The notes beneath the pieces were generated by a model. That model worked only from the letters and a program-made list of their open reading frames with translations, made no database searches and was not told the origin of the DNA. The translations under genes and the position numbers were made by a program. Source: Levilactobacillus andaensis (GTDB lineage: Bacteria > Bacillota > Bacilli > Lactobacillales > Lactobacillaceae). Taken from it: DNA of 64,000 nucleotides. The stretch is taken from the NCBI RefSeq assembly GCF_016861695.1, contig NZ_BOLP01000004.1:310001-374000 (forward strand), in the 5' to 3' direction. The first letter of the stretch is position 1. Each line of letters opens with the position of its first letter. This document shows positions 27,885-35,758 of this stretch, piece after piece.

Positions 27885-28782
27885 GTTCATCGGCTCCAAT
27901 CTGTTTGAGGTAATGGTTCAACTGCTGACGCGTGCGGTACTTATTTTGTAAAATGGGCAGGCAAATGACGATGACCAAGATGCCCGCAGATAGAATTTTC
28001 AAATCGTCGACCGGGAAGCCTAGGCCCATCGCAACCGTCAATAGAAACCGGTAAATGATGGCCCCCAGGACCATAGCGGACAATCGCAGCCAAATTTGCC
28101 GACCGCGCAGGAAGATCTCACCGACCAGCACGGAGGCTAGCCCAATGACGATGGTCCCAATCCCCATCCCAATATCGGCATACCCGTTGCTCTGCGCAAT
28201 CAGGGCGCCGGACAAGGCAATACAACCGTTAGAGACCATGTAGCCAATGATCACCATCCGGTCGGTGTAAATGCCGTTGGCTGCACTCATGGCGGGATTA
28301 TTTCCCGTGGCCATCAGTGACAGGCCCAGCCGCGTCTTGAACAGCCAGATCAGAACCGCCACAACGACTCCGGTAACGATGGCACCCACCACGATGGTCT
28401 GCAGATCGATTGACCACCCCTGCGGCAGGTAGTTGGTCAGCACCTTTTGAGTTAACAACGGCACGTTTGACTTACCCATGATGTGCATGTTGACCGAGTA
28501 CAGCCCAGTCATCGTCAAGATACCGGCCAGCAGCGACGGCATGTGGAGCTTCGTGTCCAGCACACCGGTGACCCAGCCCGCAATGCAACCCGCCAGGAAT
28601 CCCAGCAGGCTTGCCGTCACGGCGGATTGACCGCTCAACATGGCACTCACCGTGACCGCGGCGCCCAGTGGAAAACTCCCCTCGGTGGTCAGATCGGGGA
28701 TATCTAAGATACGAAATGTAATGAAGACGCCAATGGCCAACGGTGCCCACAAGAGGCCCTGACCGATACTTGTGATTAACAT
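27814..28782 (-). CDS. ABC transporter permease (TrpY-like, copy 1)
   Basis: A 322-residue membrane protein of the branched-chain amino acid/ribose permease type, with about eight membrane segments. ITFRILDIPDLTTEGSFPLG at the N-terminus and TDRMVIIGYMVSNGCIALSG in the middle are characteristic of the TrpXYZ-like group. The hydrophilic C-terminal tail overlaps the start of the ATPase gene. GGGAG lies 9 bases before the ATG. It should carry an aromatic or related amino acid together with its neighbours. Confidence 0.87.
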   Translation of the reverse strand: MLITSIGQGLLWAPLAIGVFITFRILDIPDLTTEGSFPLGAAVTVSAMLSGQSAVTASLLGFLAGCIAGWVTGVLDTKLHMPSLLAGILTMTGLYSVNMHIMGKSNVPLLTQKVLTNYLPQGWSIDLQTIVVGAIVTGVVVAVLIWLFKTRLGLSLMATGNNPAMSAANGIYTDRMVIIGYMVSNGCIALSGALIAQSNGYADIGMGIGTIVIGLASVLVGEIFLRGRQIWLRLSAMVLGAIIYRFLLTVAMGLGFPVDDLKILSAGILVIVICLPILQNKYRTRQQLNHYLKQIGADEHEASNRSLNRQTSPEGLLSRDSK

Positions 28783-28800
28783 AGAAACAAGCTCCCTTCC

Positions 28801-29769
28801 CTAAGGTTCTTTGATCTGATTAGACTGTAAGCCGATGGCCTTGGCATTCGCCTTGTTCACGTACAGATGCAGTTTCTTTGACGTTTGAACGGCCATGTTT
28901 TGTGGCTTCTTGTTGTTTTCTAAGACATCGTAGGCCATCTTCCCAGTTTGCTTGCCCAGGTCGTAGTAGTTGATGCCGTAAGTGGCGGTCCCACCGTCTT
29001 CGGCCATTTCAATCGAGCCGGTCACGACGGGAAGCTTAGCGGCTTTGGCCTTGGCGCCGATAGTCTTCATGGCACTGGCCATCAGGTTGTCGGTCGGTAA
29101 ATACAGGCCGGAAATTTTGCCGGTCAATCCTGCCAAGACGCTGGCAACATCGTTGGTGCTGGTGGCGCTGACGACCTTTAATTTCAAATTGTGTTTCTTC
29201 GCGTAGGCCTTGGCCAACTTGACCTGCAACACGGAATTTTCCTCGGACGAGTTATACATCACACCCAGCGGCAACTTGCTGGTCGTCATGCTAGCTAATA
29301 GCTTCAGTTGTAAGCCCACCGGCGTGAGGTCGCTGGTTCCACTGACATTGGACTGAGGCTTGGCGTTTGACTTGACCAATCCAGCAGACTTGAGATCCGT
29401 GACGGCCGTGACCAATGTTGGCGTGCTGGTCGTCTTCTTAGCTAACGCCTGCGCGGCGGGAGTAGCGATACCCACTAGCAAATCATTCTTCTGTTGGACC
29501 AATTGCTGGCTCATGGTGTTCAAATTGGCTTGATCTCCCTGCGCGTTGAGGTAGTGGTAGGTCACCTTGGTCGACTTGCCGTGAGCCTTCAACTCGGCCT
29601 TGAGCCCGGCCTTGAACCCTTGCCGCGCCTCATCGAGTGACCCGTGTTGCACGACCTGCAAGATGCCGACCTTTAAGCCGCCATTGCTGGCATCCGACTT
29701 GCTGGAACACCCTGCTAAAACTAAACCCAATCCCAATAATGCGACGCTGGTTGCTAATAATTTTTTCAT
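28801..29769 (-). CDS. ABC transporter substrate-binding lipoprotein (TrpX-like, copy 1)
   Basis: A 322-residue binding protein of the ABC_sub_bind family. The lipobox is VLAGC with Cys21 as anchor. VGILQVVQHGSLDEARQGF and GIATPAAQALAKKTTSTP are typical, as are the hinge blocks GLYLPTDNLMASAM and TYGINYYDLGKQTGKMAYDV. The ATG at 29769 has GGAGG 9 bases upstream. First structural gene of its operon, preceded by a long attenuator leader with a Phe-rich peptide. That leader suggests phenylalanine as ligand; this is an inference. Confidence 0.88.
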   Translation of the reverse strand: MKKLLATSVALLGLGLVLAGCSSKSDASNGGLKVGILQVVQHGSLDEARQGFKAGLKAELKAHGKSTKVTYHYLNAQGDQANLNTMSQQLVQQKNDLLVGIATPAAQALAKKTTSTPTLVTAVTDLKSAGLVKSNAKPQSNVSGTSDLTPVGLQLKLLASMTTSKLPLGVMYNSSEENSVLQVKLAKAYAKKHNLKLKVVSATSTNDVASVLAGLTGKISGLYLPTDNLMASAMKTIGAKAKAAKLPVVTGSIEMAEDGGTATYGINYYDLGKQTGKMAYDVLENNKKPQNMAVQTSKKLHLYVNKANAKAIGLQSNQIKEP

Positions 29770-29920
29770 TCTCAATTTCCTCCACAGCTATGTTTTATTT
29801 TTATGATCCGGCTAGGTGCCAGATGCTTTTATTCTGAAATGGTAAATCCTGCCAATCGTTCAACACTGGCCGGCAGCCCTGCGTCCAAGGCCACCGACGT
29901 TCTCAGAATTTCCCCCTGAG

Positions 29921-30106
29921 AAAACAAAAAACACCAGCTAGATTCTGAGTAGAATCTACCTGGTGTATATCGGGCCCGATATTATTTCTCCAGATAGATT
30001 AACCCGTATCTATCTGGCGCTAAGTCATGCTGAAAAACTTTAGCTAATCGATAGATACAAACGCAATGATGCGGTGCGTTTGTATCCAGTAAGCTGAACA
30101 CAAACG
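29921..30106 (-). promoter_or_regulatory. Seven-segment transcription attenuator of the TrpXYZ-like operon
   Basis: In transcript order: segment 1 GCGTTTGT (30107-30100), 2 GATACAAACGC (30086-30076), 3 GCGTTTGTATCTATC (30064-30050), 4 CCAGATAGATAC (30017-30006), 5 AATCTATCTGG (30000-29990), 6 ACACCAGGTAGATTCT (29966-29951), 7 AGAATCTAGCTGGTGT (29946-29931), then a T run. Pairs 1:2 (8 bp), 2:3 (11 bp), 3:4 (9 bp), 4:5 (10 bp), 5:6 (11 bp, one G-U) and 6:7 (15 of 16) are all possible and exclude their neighbours. Pair 6:7 with the T run is an intrinsic terminator. Confidence 0.75.
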
Positions 30107-30169
30107 CTATCTAAAGAAAAAGCTAAAGGCAAATTGGCTATTTAAATGATTAAGGCTGGTAATTTTCAT
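30107..30169 (-). CDS. Phe-rich leader peptide
   Basis: A 20-codon frame, ATG 30169 to TAG 30107, encodes MKITSLNHLNSQFAFSFFFR. Five of the last eight residues are Phe. AAAGGG lies 9 bases upstream. The stop codon touches segment 1 of the attenuator, which is the layout of ribosome-controlled attenuation as in enteric phe and trp leaders. It is too short to be listed by usual gene finders. No Trp or Tyr codon is present. Confidence 0.7.
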   Translation of the reverse strand: MKITSLNHLNSQFAFSFFFR

Positions 30170-30206
30170 TGGAATTATCCCTTTCATTTATCAATTTACA
30201 AGTCTC

Positions 30207-30235
30207 AGTTAACCATTAAAAAATGAGGCTGTCAA
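30207..30235 (-). promoter_or_regulatory. Promoter of the leader and TrpXYZ-like operon 1
   Basis: A consensus TTGACA (30235-30230) is followed 17 bases on by TTAACT (30212-30207). The -35 is strong and the -10 weak. It lies just behind the stop codon of the DegV gene. Confidence 0.55.
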
Positions 30236-30249
30236 CCCCAATCTTTAAT

Positions 30250-31143
30250 TTAATTCTCATTTTCAGAATCTAGCAGGCTCCGATAATCCTGGCACCAAGC
30301 CAGTCCCATCGCGCCATCGCCGACGTGAACGCCGAAGCTCGGTCCAATCAACGCCACATCAAATTTAACCGTGGGGAACCGTTCTTGTGCAGCACTGACC
30401 CAGCGCGCGGTGGCTTCCGGTTGGTCGGCATTTAAAATCGTGGCCTTGACCGGTACTGCCCCGGCTAAGTCGATTGCCAGCGCATCGAGGAAATCCCCCA
30501 AAGCACCCTTTAGCCGCAATGAGCTTCCGGCCACCCGCATCTTACCGGAGGGATCAAAAATCAAAATGGGCTTACCAGCCAACAATGGCGTACTGCCTGG
30601 ACTGTGGCTCGGATTGACTTCCCCGGTCCGTAACAACGGCTTGATGGAATCGACGACAAACGCACTGTGTGTGGTCTGCCGTAACACCGTCAACTGCGCA
30701 AAAATCTCTTCGACCGTTGCGCCACGCACTGCCAAAGCAGCGGCTAACCGAGCCTGCTCACCCATCGTCGTCAAAATCCCCCGCGAATCCCAAGGCCAAA
30801 CATGAAGGTTCTCAATCGTTGACGTGTAGGCGGCCAAGGTATTGATCACCCCGGAGATGCCAAGGGAGGGCCCAATCACGATGACGTCGGTCACGCCCCG
30901 ACTAGCCAAGTCCTCGCAGACAGCTTGCAGCGTCTTCATCGAAAGCTGAGGCGCGGTCGGCACCACCTTGCTGCCCTTCGCCAAGCGCATTAACCGGTAA
31001 TAGTCCGCCGTGCTCAGGTCCTGATACTCGTGATACTGCCGATTACCAAACATAATTGGCGCCGGTAACAGGGTAATCTGACGTTCCCGAGCTTCAGGAA
31101 AGTCGATTCCCGACGATGTATCCGTTAAAACGGCAATTTTCAT
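30250..31143 (-). CDS. DegV family (fatty acid-binding FakB-like) protein
   Basis: A 297-residue cytoplasmic protein. MKIAVLTDTSSGID is the family start with the lipid-contacting Ser/Thr, and KVVPTAPQLSM is the second conserved block, here divergent from the usual TSQPS. The C-terminal domain has IGPSFGVHVGDGAMGL. DegV proteins hold fatty acids; FakB types hand them to the kinase FakA, which is not in this window. The ATG at 31143 was chosen for its AGGAGG site; a longer frame to 31182 lacks one. Confidence 0.85.
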   Translation of the reverse strand: MKIAVLTDTSSGIDFPEARERQITLLPAPIMFGNRQYHEYQDLSTADYYRLMRLAKGSKVVPTAPQLSMKTLQAVCEDLASRGVTDVIVIGPSLGISGVINTLAAYTSTIENLHVWPWDSRGILTTMGEQARLAAALAVRGATVEEIFAQLTVLRQTTHSAFVVDSIKPLLRTGEVNPSHSPGSTPLLAGKPILIFDPSGKMRVAGSSLRLKGALGDFLDALAIDLAGAVPVKATILNADQPEATARWVSAAQERFPTVKFDVALIGPSFGVHVGDGAMGLAWCQDYRSLLDSENEN

Positions 31144-31281
31144 GGCAGAGCCTCCTAATAGAGTTGACCGAATGGCTGCCAATGTCCGCAGTCAGGTCAT
31201 GGTTTCGTCCTTTTTTCGTTATCCTTCAGTATACCAAAAAACCACCTTAATATTCGGTTCCAACGCAAATTTGTGTTGGAT

Positions 31282-31470
31282 GGCCGCACTCCGGCTGCCA
31301 GGGATTCCGCCTGCTGTGGGGACGCTTCAGCCTGGAAGACCACCAGGCTTCTCGCTCGCTTTTAAGCCGCAAAACCATGCGTCTTAAAAGACGCCCATCG
31401 TGATAGCCTCCAGCTATCACGATTTCCACGGCTGGCTACTTCCCTGGCCTCCTCCGGCTCAGGTTCGCTG
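31282..31470 (-). repeat. Module A repeat, full length
   Basis: It reads on the + strand from GGCCGCACTCCGGCTGCCAG to CCTGGCCTCCTCCGGCTCAG. Stems AGCCTGG/CCAGGCT, CTTTTAAG/CTTAAAAG and ATCGTGATAGC/GCTATCACGAT are perfect. No B module follows. Confidence 0.92.
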
Positions 31471-31704
31471 ATGTGATGACTGTCGAGTCTGGTAATAGTT
31501 AGACGTTTAGGGTGGTTCCTGCTGTACTAATACGTATAAGTCGATGTTCTTTGCCTAGAGTCTCAACCGTAATCAGCCTGTGCTACAGAAACATTCGTAA
31601 TAGGTTTTAAACCGCCCCCATATCAAGCCCCCTTCTGTTGACCGTCCAACCATTTCGAAATCTGACTGAAAACACCGCTTTCCGCTATAAATAAAAAAAT
31701 AAGG

Positions 31705-31733
31705 TTGACGGTTTTTACCGGTTGCCGTACACT
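31705..31733 (+). promoter_or_regulatory. Strong promoter of an orphan leader RNA
   Basis: TTGACG (31705-31710) and TACACT (31728-31733) are exactly 17 bases apart. A ribosome binding site and a short ORF follow at once. Confidence 0.7.
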
Positions 31734-31768
31734 AAATTTATTCACATACGGAAAGAAGGAAAAGTCAT

Positions 31769-31816
31769 ATGCAAATGTCTGGTATTGAACTTAATGGACG
31801 TTGGCAAAGCCGGTAA
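31769..31816 (+). CDS. 15-residue leader peptide
   Basis: ATG 31769 to TAA 31816 encodes MQMSGIELNGRWQSR. AGAAGGAAAAG lies just upstream. It sits directly behind a near-consensus promoter and directly before a hairpin, so it looks like a regulatory uORF. No amino acid is strongly over-represented (two Arg, one Trp). The sensed signal is unknown. Confidence 0.5.
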   Translation: MQMSGIELNGRWQSR

Positions 31817-31892
31817 TCAAGTCTCATCAGTGTTGATGCGACTTGAGCTCCCAGAGCGATTCTCGCATCTGCGCCGGCTACTTTTCTGATGC
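31817..31892 (+). ncRNA. Structured part of the orphan leader RNA
   Basis: TCAAGTCTCATCA and TGATGCGACTTGA form a stem with one mismatch (31817-31846), right after the leader stop. GATGCGA (31835-31841) can instead pair with TCGCATC (31863-31869), and GCATC there can also pair with GATGC (31888-31892). AGCCGG inside the leader frame can pair with CCGGCT (31874-31879). These choices exclude each other, as in an attenuator. Confidence 0.45.
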
Positions 31893-31893
31893 A

Positions 31894-31937
31894 AAAGCCC
31901 GCACGGATGTTTAATCTCCGGTTTTGCGGGCCTTTTT
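31894..31937 (+). terminator. Terminator 1 of the orphan leader RNA
   Basis: AAGCCCGCA pairs with TGCGGGCCTT, with the inner stem CGGA/TCCG, followed by TTTTT. Confidence 0.75.
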
Positions 31938-31941
31938 CTTT

Positions 31942-31972
31942 GGGGCACTCAGCCGGTCTGGGTGCCCTTTTT
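31942..31972 (+). terminator. Terminator 2 of the orphan leader RNA
   Basis: GGGCACTCAG pairs with CTGGGTGCCC around CCGGT, with a single mismatch, followed by TTTTT. It starts five bases after the first terminator ends. Confidence 0.75.
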
Positions 31973-32007
31973 GTATCATCTTCCCTTGTCAGATTTACTT
32001 TGTACTA

Positions 32008-32187
32008 CCGCCTGCGGCTGCCAGGGATTACACCTGCTGTGGGGGACGCTTCAGACTGGAAGAACGCCTGTCTTCTCGCTCGCTTTTAAGCCGCGAAAAA
32101 CACACGTCTTAAAAGTCGCCCATAGTGGTAGCTTACAGCTATCACTATTTCCACGGCTGGCTCCATCCCTGGCCTCCTCCGGCTAAA
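32008..32187 (-). repeat. Module A repeat, full length
   Basis: It reads on the + strand from CGCCTGCGGCTGCCAGGGA to CCTGGCCTCCTCCGGCTAAA. It is the second reverse A within 750 bases and lies between the orphan leader RNA and the TrpXYZ-like operon 2. Confidence 0.9.
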
Positions 32188-32405
32188 CATGAGTCTGACG
32201 GCCAAATTTGCCAAGTCTCATGCTTGCTAAGCTCTACAAGAGGTTTTTCAGAAACAATTATCGCCACTACACAGCCAGTCAATGTCACCGAAACCAATTC
32301 ACCACCTGCCACACCAAACATATCAGTAGTAGCTTGCCGCCCGGTAAGGCGCTGTACTGTACCATCTTCATCATATACACACACATGATGGAGGCCACAA
32401 AACAC
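32188..32405 (-). pseudogene. Possible gene remnant cut by repeat A
   Basis: A minus-strand frame opens at GTG 32405 and stays open into the repeat. The non-repeat part, with pieces such as HHVCVYDEDGTVQRLTGRQ and VSVTLTGCVVAIIVSEKPL, looks protein-like. I see no ribosome binding site and recognise no family. It may be the start of a gene whose 3' part was lost to the repeat, or chance. Confidence 0.25.
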
Positions 32406-32444
32406 TGGTCAGCAAACCACTCATCCATCGAAGAAACGACTATC

Positions 32445-32472
32445 TTGAGTGGAGCTGGGCAGAGGCTACACT
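32445..32472 (+). promoter_or_regulatory. Promoter of TrpXYZ-like operon 2
   Basis: TTGAGT (32445-32450) and TACACT (32467-32472) are 16 bases apart and lie 45 bases before the start codon. There is no long leader here, unlike operon 1. Confidence 0.6.
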
Positions 32473-32517
32473 AAAATACACACAACATATTATTTCAACA
32501 TAAGAGAGGGTTTTGTT

Positions 32518-33513
32518 ATGAAACGGATGTACAGCTTAATTGCCATTTTACTTATCTTCCTCGGGTTCACCTACATTAAGGACACCCACCAACAGGCTGC
32601 GACCAAGGCCAAGGTGCCAACCGTCGGCATTCTGCAGCTTCTATCGCACCCAGCGCTCGATGCCATTCATAAAGGGATCATTCACGGACTGGCCGAAGAA
32701 GGTTACCATGTCGGCAAGAACGTAAAGATCGACTTTCAAAACGCGCAAAACGACCAGAGTAACCTGAAAACCATGAGCGCGCGCTTCGTCAATGAGAACG
32801 CCGACGCCATGATCGGTATCGCCACGCCGGCCGCACAGGCTCTGGCCAACGCCAGCTCTAACATTCCCGTCGTTCTCGGGGCCATCACCGACCCCAAGGG
32901 TGCCGACCTGGTCAAGAGCAACACGCATCCTGGCAACAATGTCACTGGGGTTTCCGACCAAGCACCCCTGAAGTCACAGCTAAAACTGATTCAACGGATC
33001 ATGCCTAACATGAAGACGCTCGGGATCATTTACACCTCGTCCGATGATTCGGCCACCGCGCAGTACCATCAATTTGCGGCGCTCTGTAAGGAGGAACACG
33101 TGAAGCTCAAGGCCTACACGATTGCCAGCACCAACGACTTGAATCAGGTCGCTGAGCAGATGGTCAGTCAGGTCGACGCTATCTACGTGCCAACCGACAA
33201 CACGGTTGCCAGCGCCATGCAGACGCTGGTGTCGACCGCTAATTCCAAGAAGGTCCCCGTATTCCCAGCCGTCGACACCATGGTCAAGGCTGGTGGACTC
33301 GCCACGTTGAGTATCAACCAGTACAAATTAGGTGTGGAGACCGGGAAGATGACCGCCGCCATTTTAAAGGGCAAGAATCCCGCCGACACGCCAATTCACT
33401 TTGAACGTCAGGGTGAAATGACCATCAATTTATCACAAGCCAAGAAACTAGGCATCACGTTGCCTGAATCAGTCGTTAAAGAAGCCAAAACACATGGGGA
33501 GGTCTTCAAATGA
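32518..33513 (+). CDS. ABC transporter substrate-binding protein (TrpX-like, copy 2), no lipobox
   Basis: A 331-residue paralogue of the protein at 28801-29769: VGILQLLSHPALDAIHKGI, GIATPAAQALANASSNIP, AIYVPTDNTVASAM and TLSINQYKLGVETGKMTAAI match block by block. The N-terminus (MYSLIAILLIFLGFTYI) is a hydrophobic anchor but has no Cys, so it should stay attached by an uncleaved signal anchor. I chose the ATG at 32518 because GAGAGGG lies 7 bases upstream. The ligand may be an aromatic amino acid or a related compound. Confidence 0.85.
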   Translation: MKRMYSLIAILLIFLGFTYIKDTHQQAATKAKVPTVGILQLLSHPALDAIHKGIIHGLAEEGYHVGKNVKIDFQNAQNDQSNLKTMSARFVNENADAMIGIATPAAQALANASSNIPVVLGAITDPKGADLVKSNTHPGNNVTGVSDQAPLKSQLKLIQRIMPNMKTLGIIYTSSDDSATAQYHQFAALCKEEHVKLKAYTIASTNDLNQVAEQMVSQVDAIYVPTDNTVASAMQTLVSTANSKKVPVFPAVDTMVKAGGLATLSINQYKLGVETGKMTAAILKGKNPADTPIHFERQGEMTINLSQAKKLGITLPESVVKEAKTHGEVFK

Positions 33514-34409
33514 GTTTAGCAGTATCCGCAATCGGGCAAGGTCTACTCTGGGCTGTCCTCGGGGTTGGGTTGTTCCTGACCTTTAGAATTCTTGATTTCG
33601 CCGACATGACGGTTGAAGGGACCTTTCCACTCGGTGCCGCGACCGCCGTTGCCGCCATCAGTAACGGGATGAATCCGTTGCTCGCCACCCTGCTAGCCTT
33701 TGTCATTGGCGCGCTGGCCGGCCTGATCACCGGTCTGCTCTACACCAAGGGGCACATCCCCATCCTGCTGGCCGGTATCCTGGTCATGACTGCCTGCTAC
33801 TCCGTTAACCTGCGGATCATGGGGCGGGCCAACGTCTCTCTGCTGGGAAAATCAACCCTGTTTAAAAATCACCTGCTCGCCGCTCTGCCGCAATACTTTG
33901 ACAGCGTCGTTCTCGGAACCATCGTCATGGTGGTCATCACGACCATCGTCATCTACTTCCTGCAAACGGAGCTCGGCCAAGGGTTCATCGCGACCGGGGA
34001 CAACCAGACCATGGCTCGTTCCCTCGGTATCAACACCGACAACATGAAGATCATGGGCCTGATGGTCTCCAACGGCCTGATTGCCTTTGGTGGCGCCCTG
34101 GTTGCCCAAAATAACGGGTACGCCGACGTCAACATGGGTATCGGCATCATCGTTATCGCGCTGGCCTCCATCATCATTGGTGAAGTAGCCTTCGGTGATC
34201 TGACCCTGAACCAACGGCTCGTGGCCGTGACGCTCGGCAGTATCCTCTACCGATTCGTCTTATTGCTGGTCCTCAAGCTCGGTTTCAGCGCCAACGACCT
34301 AAACCTGATTTCCGCCATCATCCTGGCCCTCTGCATGATGCTGCCGGTCTTCAAGAACGTTCTGAACTTCAAGCACATTTTGAAACGGGGGTTGGATACC
34401 AATGACTAA
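33510..34409 (+). CDS. ABC transporter permease (TrpY-like, copy 2)
   Basis: A 299-residue membrane protein with about eight segments. LTFRILDFADMTVEGTFPLG and NTDNMKIMGLMVSNGLIAFG match the copy-1 permease at the same places. It starts inside the stop of the binding-protein gene (ATGA), and its own end overlaps the ATPase gene by eight bases. The three proteins form one importer. Confidence 0.87.
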   Translation: MSLAVSAIGQGLLWAVLGVGLFLTFRILDFADMTVEGTFPLGAATAVAAISNGMNPLLATLLAFVIGALAGLITGLLYTKGHIPILLAGILVMTACYSVNLRIMGRANVSLLGKSTLFKNHLLAALPQYFDSVVLGTIVMVVITTIVIYFLQTELGQGFIATGDNQTMARSLGINTDNMKIMGLMVSNGLIAFGGALVAQNNGYADVNMGIGIIVIALASIIIGEVAFGDLTLNQRLVAVTLGSILYRFVLLLVLKLGFSANDLNLISAIILALCMMLPVFKNVLNFKHILKRGLDTND

Positions 34410-35172
34410 ACCACTACTCGAACTAAAAGACGTCGTGTTAAAGGTCAATCGCAACACGCCCGAAGAGATCACGATTCTAAATAAACTCAATCTGACCATC
34501 AATGCCGGCGACTTTATCACGGTGTTGGGCTCTAATGGGGCCGGAAAATCGACGCTCTTCAACGCTATCGGGGGCGACCTCAGCATTGATAGCGGCCAGA
34601 TTCTCCTCAATGGCAAGGACATCGCCCACGATTCAGTGGAAAAGCGGACCCGCTTCTTAGCCCGCGTGTTCCAAGACCCGAAGCTGGGAACGGCCCCCCG
34701 GATGACAGTCGCCGAAAACCTGTTGCTCGCCGAACGTCGGGGTCAACGCCGCGGCTTGATGCCCCGGGGATTGAACCGCCATTTGGACCACTACAAGGAA
34801 CTCACGGCCACCATGCACAATGGCTTGGACGACCGTCTGACCACGGCGACCGGCAACCTATCCGGTGGCCAACGACAAGCGCTGAGTTTCCTGATGGCAA
34901 CGTTGAAACGGCCCGAAATTTTACTGTTAGATGAACACACGGCGGCGCTAGACCCACGGACCGGTCAAGACTTGATGCGCCTGACCAACGAACGGGTCTC
35001 ACAAGATAAGCTGACCTGCTTGATGATCACCCACCACATGGAAGACGCGCTGACGTACGGCAACCGGCTGATTGTCCTGCATCACGGCAAGGTCACGTTC
35101 GATGTGGCCGGCGCTGACAAGGCGGCGCTGACTACCGAAAAACTCTACAGTTTCTTCGCCGAAATCGAATAG
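34402..35172 (+). CDS. ABC transporter ATP-binding protein (TrpZ-like, copy 2)
   Basis: A 256-residue ATPase. Walker A is GSNGAGKST, the signature LSGGQRQALSFLMAT, Walker B LLLDEHTAALDP, and the switch His is in MITHHMEDA. The DEHTAALDP variant is shared with the copy-1 ATPase at 27114-27884. It is the third gene of the operon; a GNAT gene follows nine bases later and is probably co-transcribed. Confidence 0.87.
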   Translation: MTKPLLELKDVVLKVNRNTPEEITILNKLNLTINAGDFITVLGSNGAGKSTLFNAIGGDLSIDSGQILLNGKDIAHDSVEKRTRFLARVFQDPKLGTAPRMTVAENLLLAERRGQRRGLMPRGLNRHLDHYKELTATMHNGLDDRLTTATGNLSGGQRQALSFLMATLKRPEILLLDEHTAALDPRTGQDLMRLTNERVSQDKLTCLMITHHMEDALTYGNRLIVLHHGKVTFDVAGADKAALTTEKLYSFFAEIE

Positions 35173-35181
35173 GAGCATGCC

Positions 35182-35613
35182 ATGGAAATCGTAATTTCAA
35201 CTGAACCGTACAACCGCGCAGCCGCCCTGTCCCTCCGTCAAGCCACCTTCGTCACCGAACGGGGCATTTCGCGCGACGTAGAATTTGACGACCGCGATAC
35301 ACCAGAACGACAGTACGTGGTGGCTTACCAGCGGCCCGAATTACCAGTGGGCACGCTGCGGTTAGAGCCCCAATCCGACACAGAAATGCGGTTCGGTCGA
35401 GTCTGCACCAGTCAAGCCGTTCGCGGTCAGGGAATTGGCAGTCAGGTGCTTCGAGCCGGCGAAGACTGGGCCAAGGCGCATGGCTTCACGATCGGTATCA
35501 TCGACGGTGAACTCACGGCCAAAACCTTCTACGAACGCTGTGGCTACCACGTCGTTGGCGAACCGTTCGCTGAGGATGGCGCCCCAGTCGTGACGTTGAA
35601 AAAGAAGTTGTAA
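35182..35613 (+). CDS. GNAT family N-acetyltransferase
   Basis: A 143-residue acetyltransferase. The acetyl-CoA loop is VRGQGIGSQVLRAGE and the C-terminal block is FYERCGYHVVGEPFAEDG, similar to the ElaA/YjcF-type group. RQATFVTERGISRDVEFDD is the substrate-side helix. The acceptor is unknown. It is the last gene of the TrpXYZ-like operon 2, so it may modify a related metabolite. A distant relative is encoded at 52170-52604. Confidence 0.83.
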   Translation: MEIVISTEPYNRAAALSLRQATFVTERGISRDVEFDDRDTPERQYVVAYQRPELPVGTLRLEPQSDTEMRFGRVCTSQAVRGQGIGSQVLRAGEDWAKAHGFTIGIIDGELTAKTFYERCGYHVVGEPFAEDGAPVVTLKKKL

Positions 35614-35615
35614 TT

Positions 35616-35656
35616 AAAAAGACAGGTTTGGGATTTTGTCCCAGACCTGTCTTTTC
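35616..35656 (+). terminator. Intrinsic terminator of operon 2
   Basis: AAAAGACAGGTTTGGGA pairs with TCCCAGACCTGTCTTTT. The core GGGATTTTGTCCCAGACC resembles the 3' end of repeat C. Confidence 0.85.
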
Positions 35657-35758
35657 TCCAAACTTATATGGCCAAGACGTACACTAAAAATCAGCCGGCC
35701 ACTTTTAACCTTTTTGTCATTTAAATCAAAACTCAACCATAGTGTTAAAGCCGTTTCT

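Noticed and set aside
29921-30169. T-box riboswitch in front of the TrpXYZ-like operon 1
   Set aside because: The conserved T-box sequence (TGGNACCGCG type) and the specifier layout are missing. A leader peptide with Phe codons explains the structure better.
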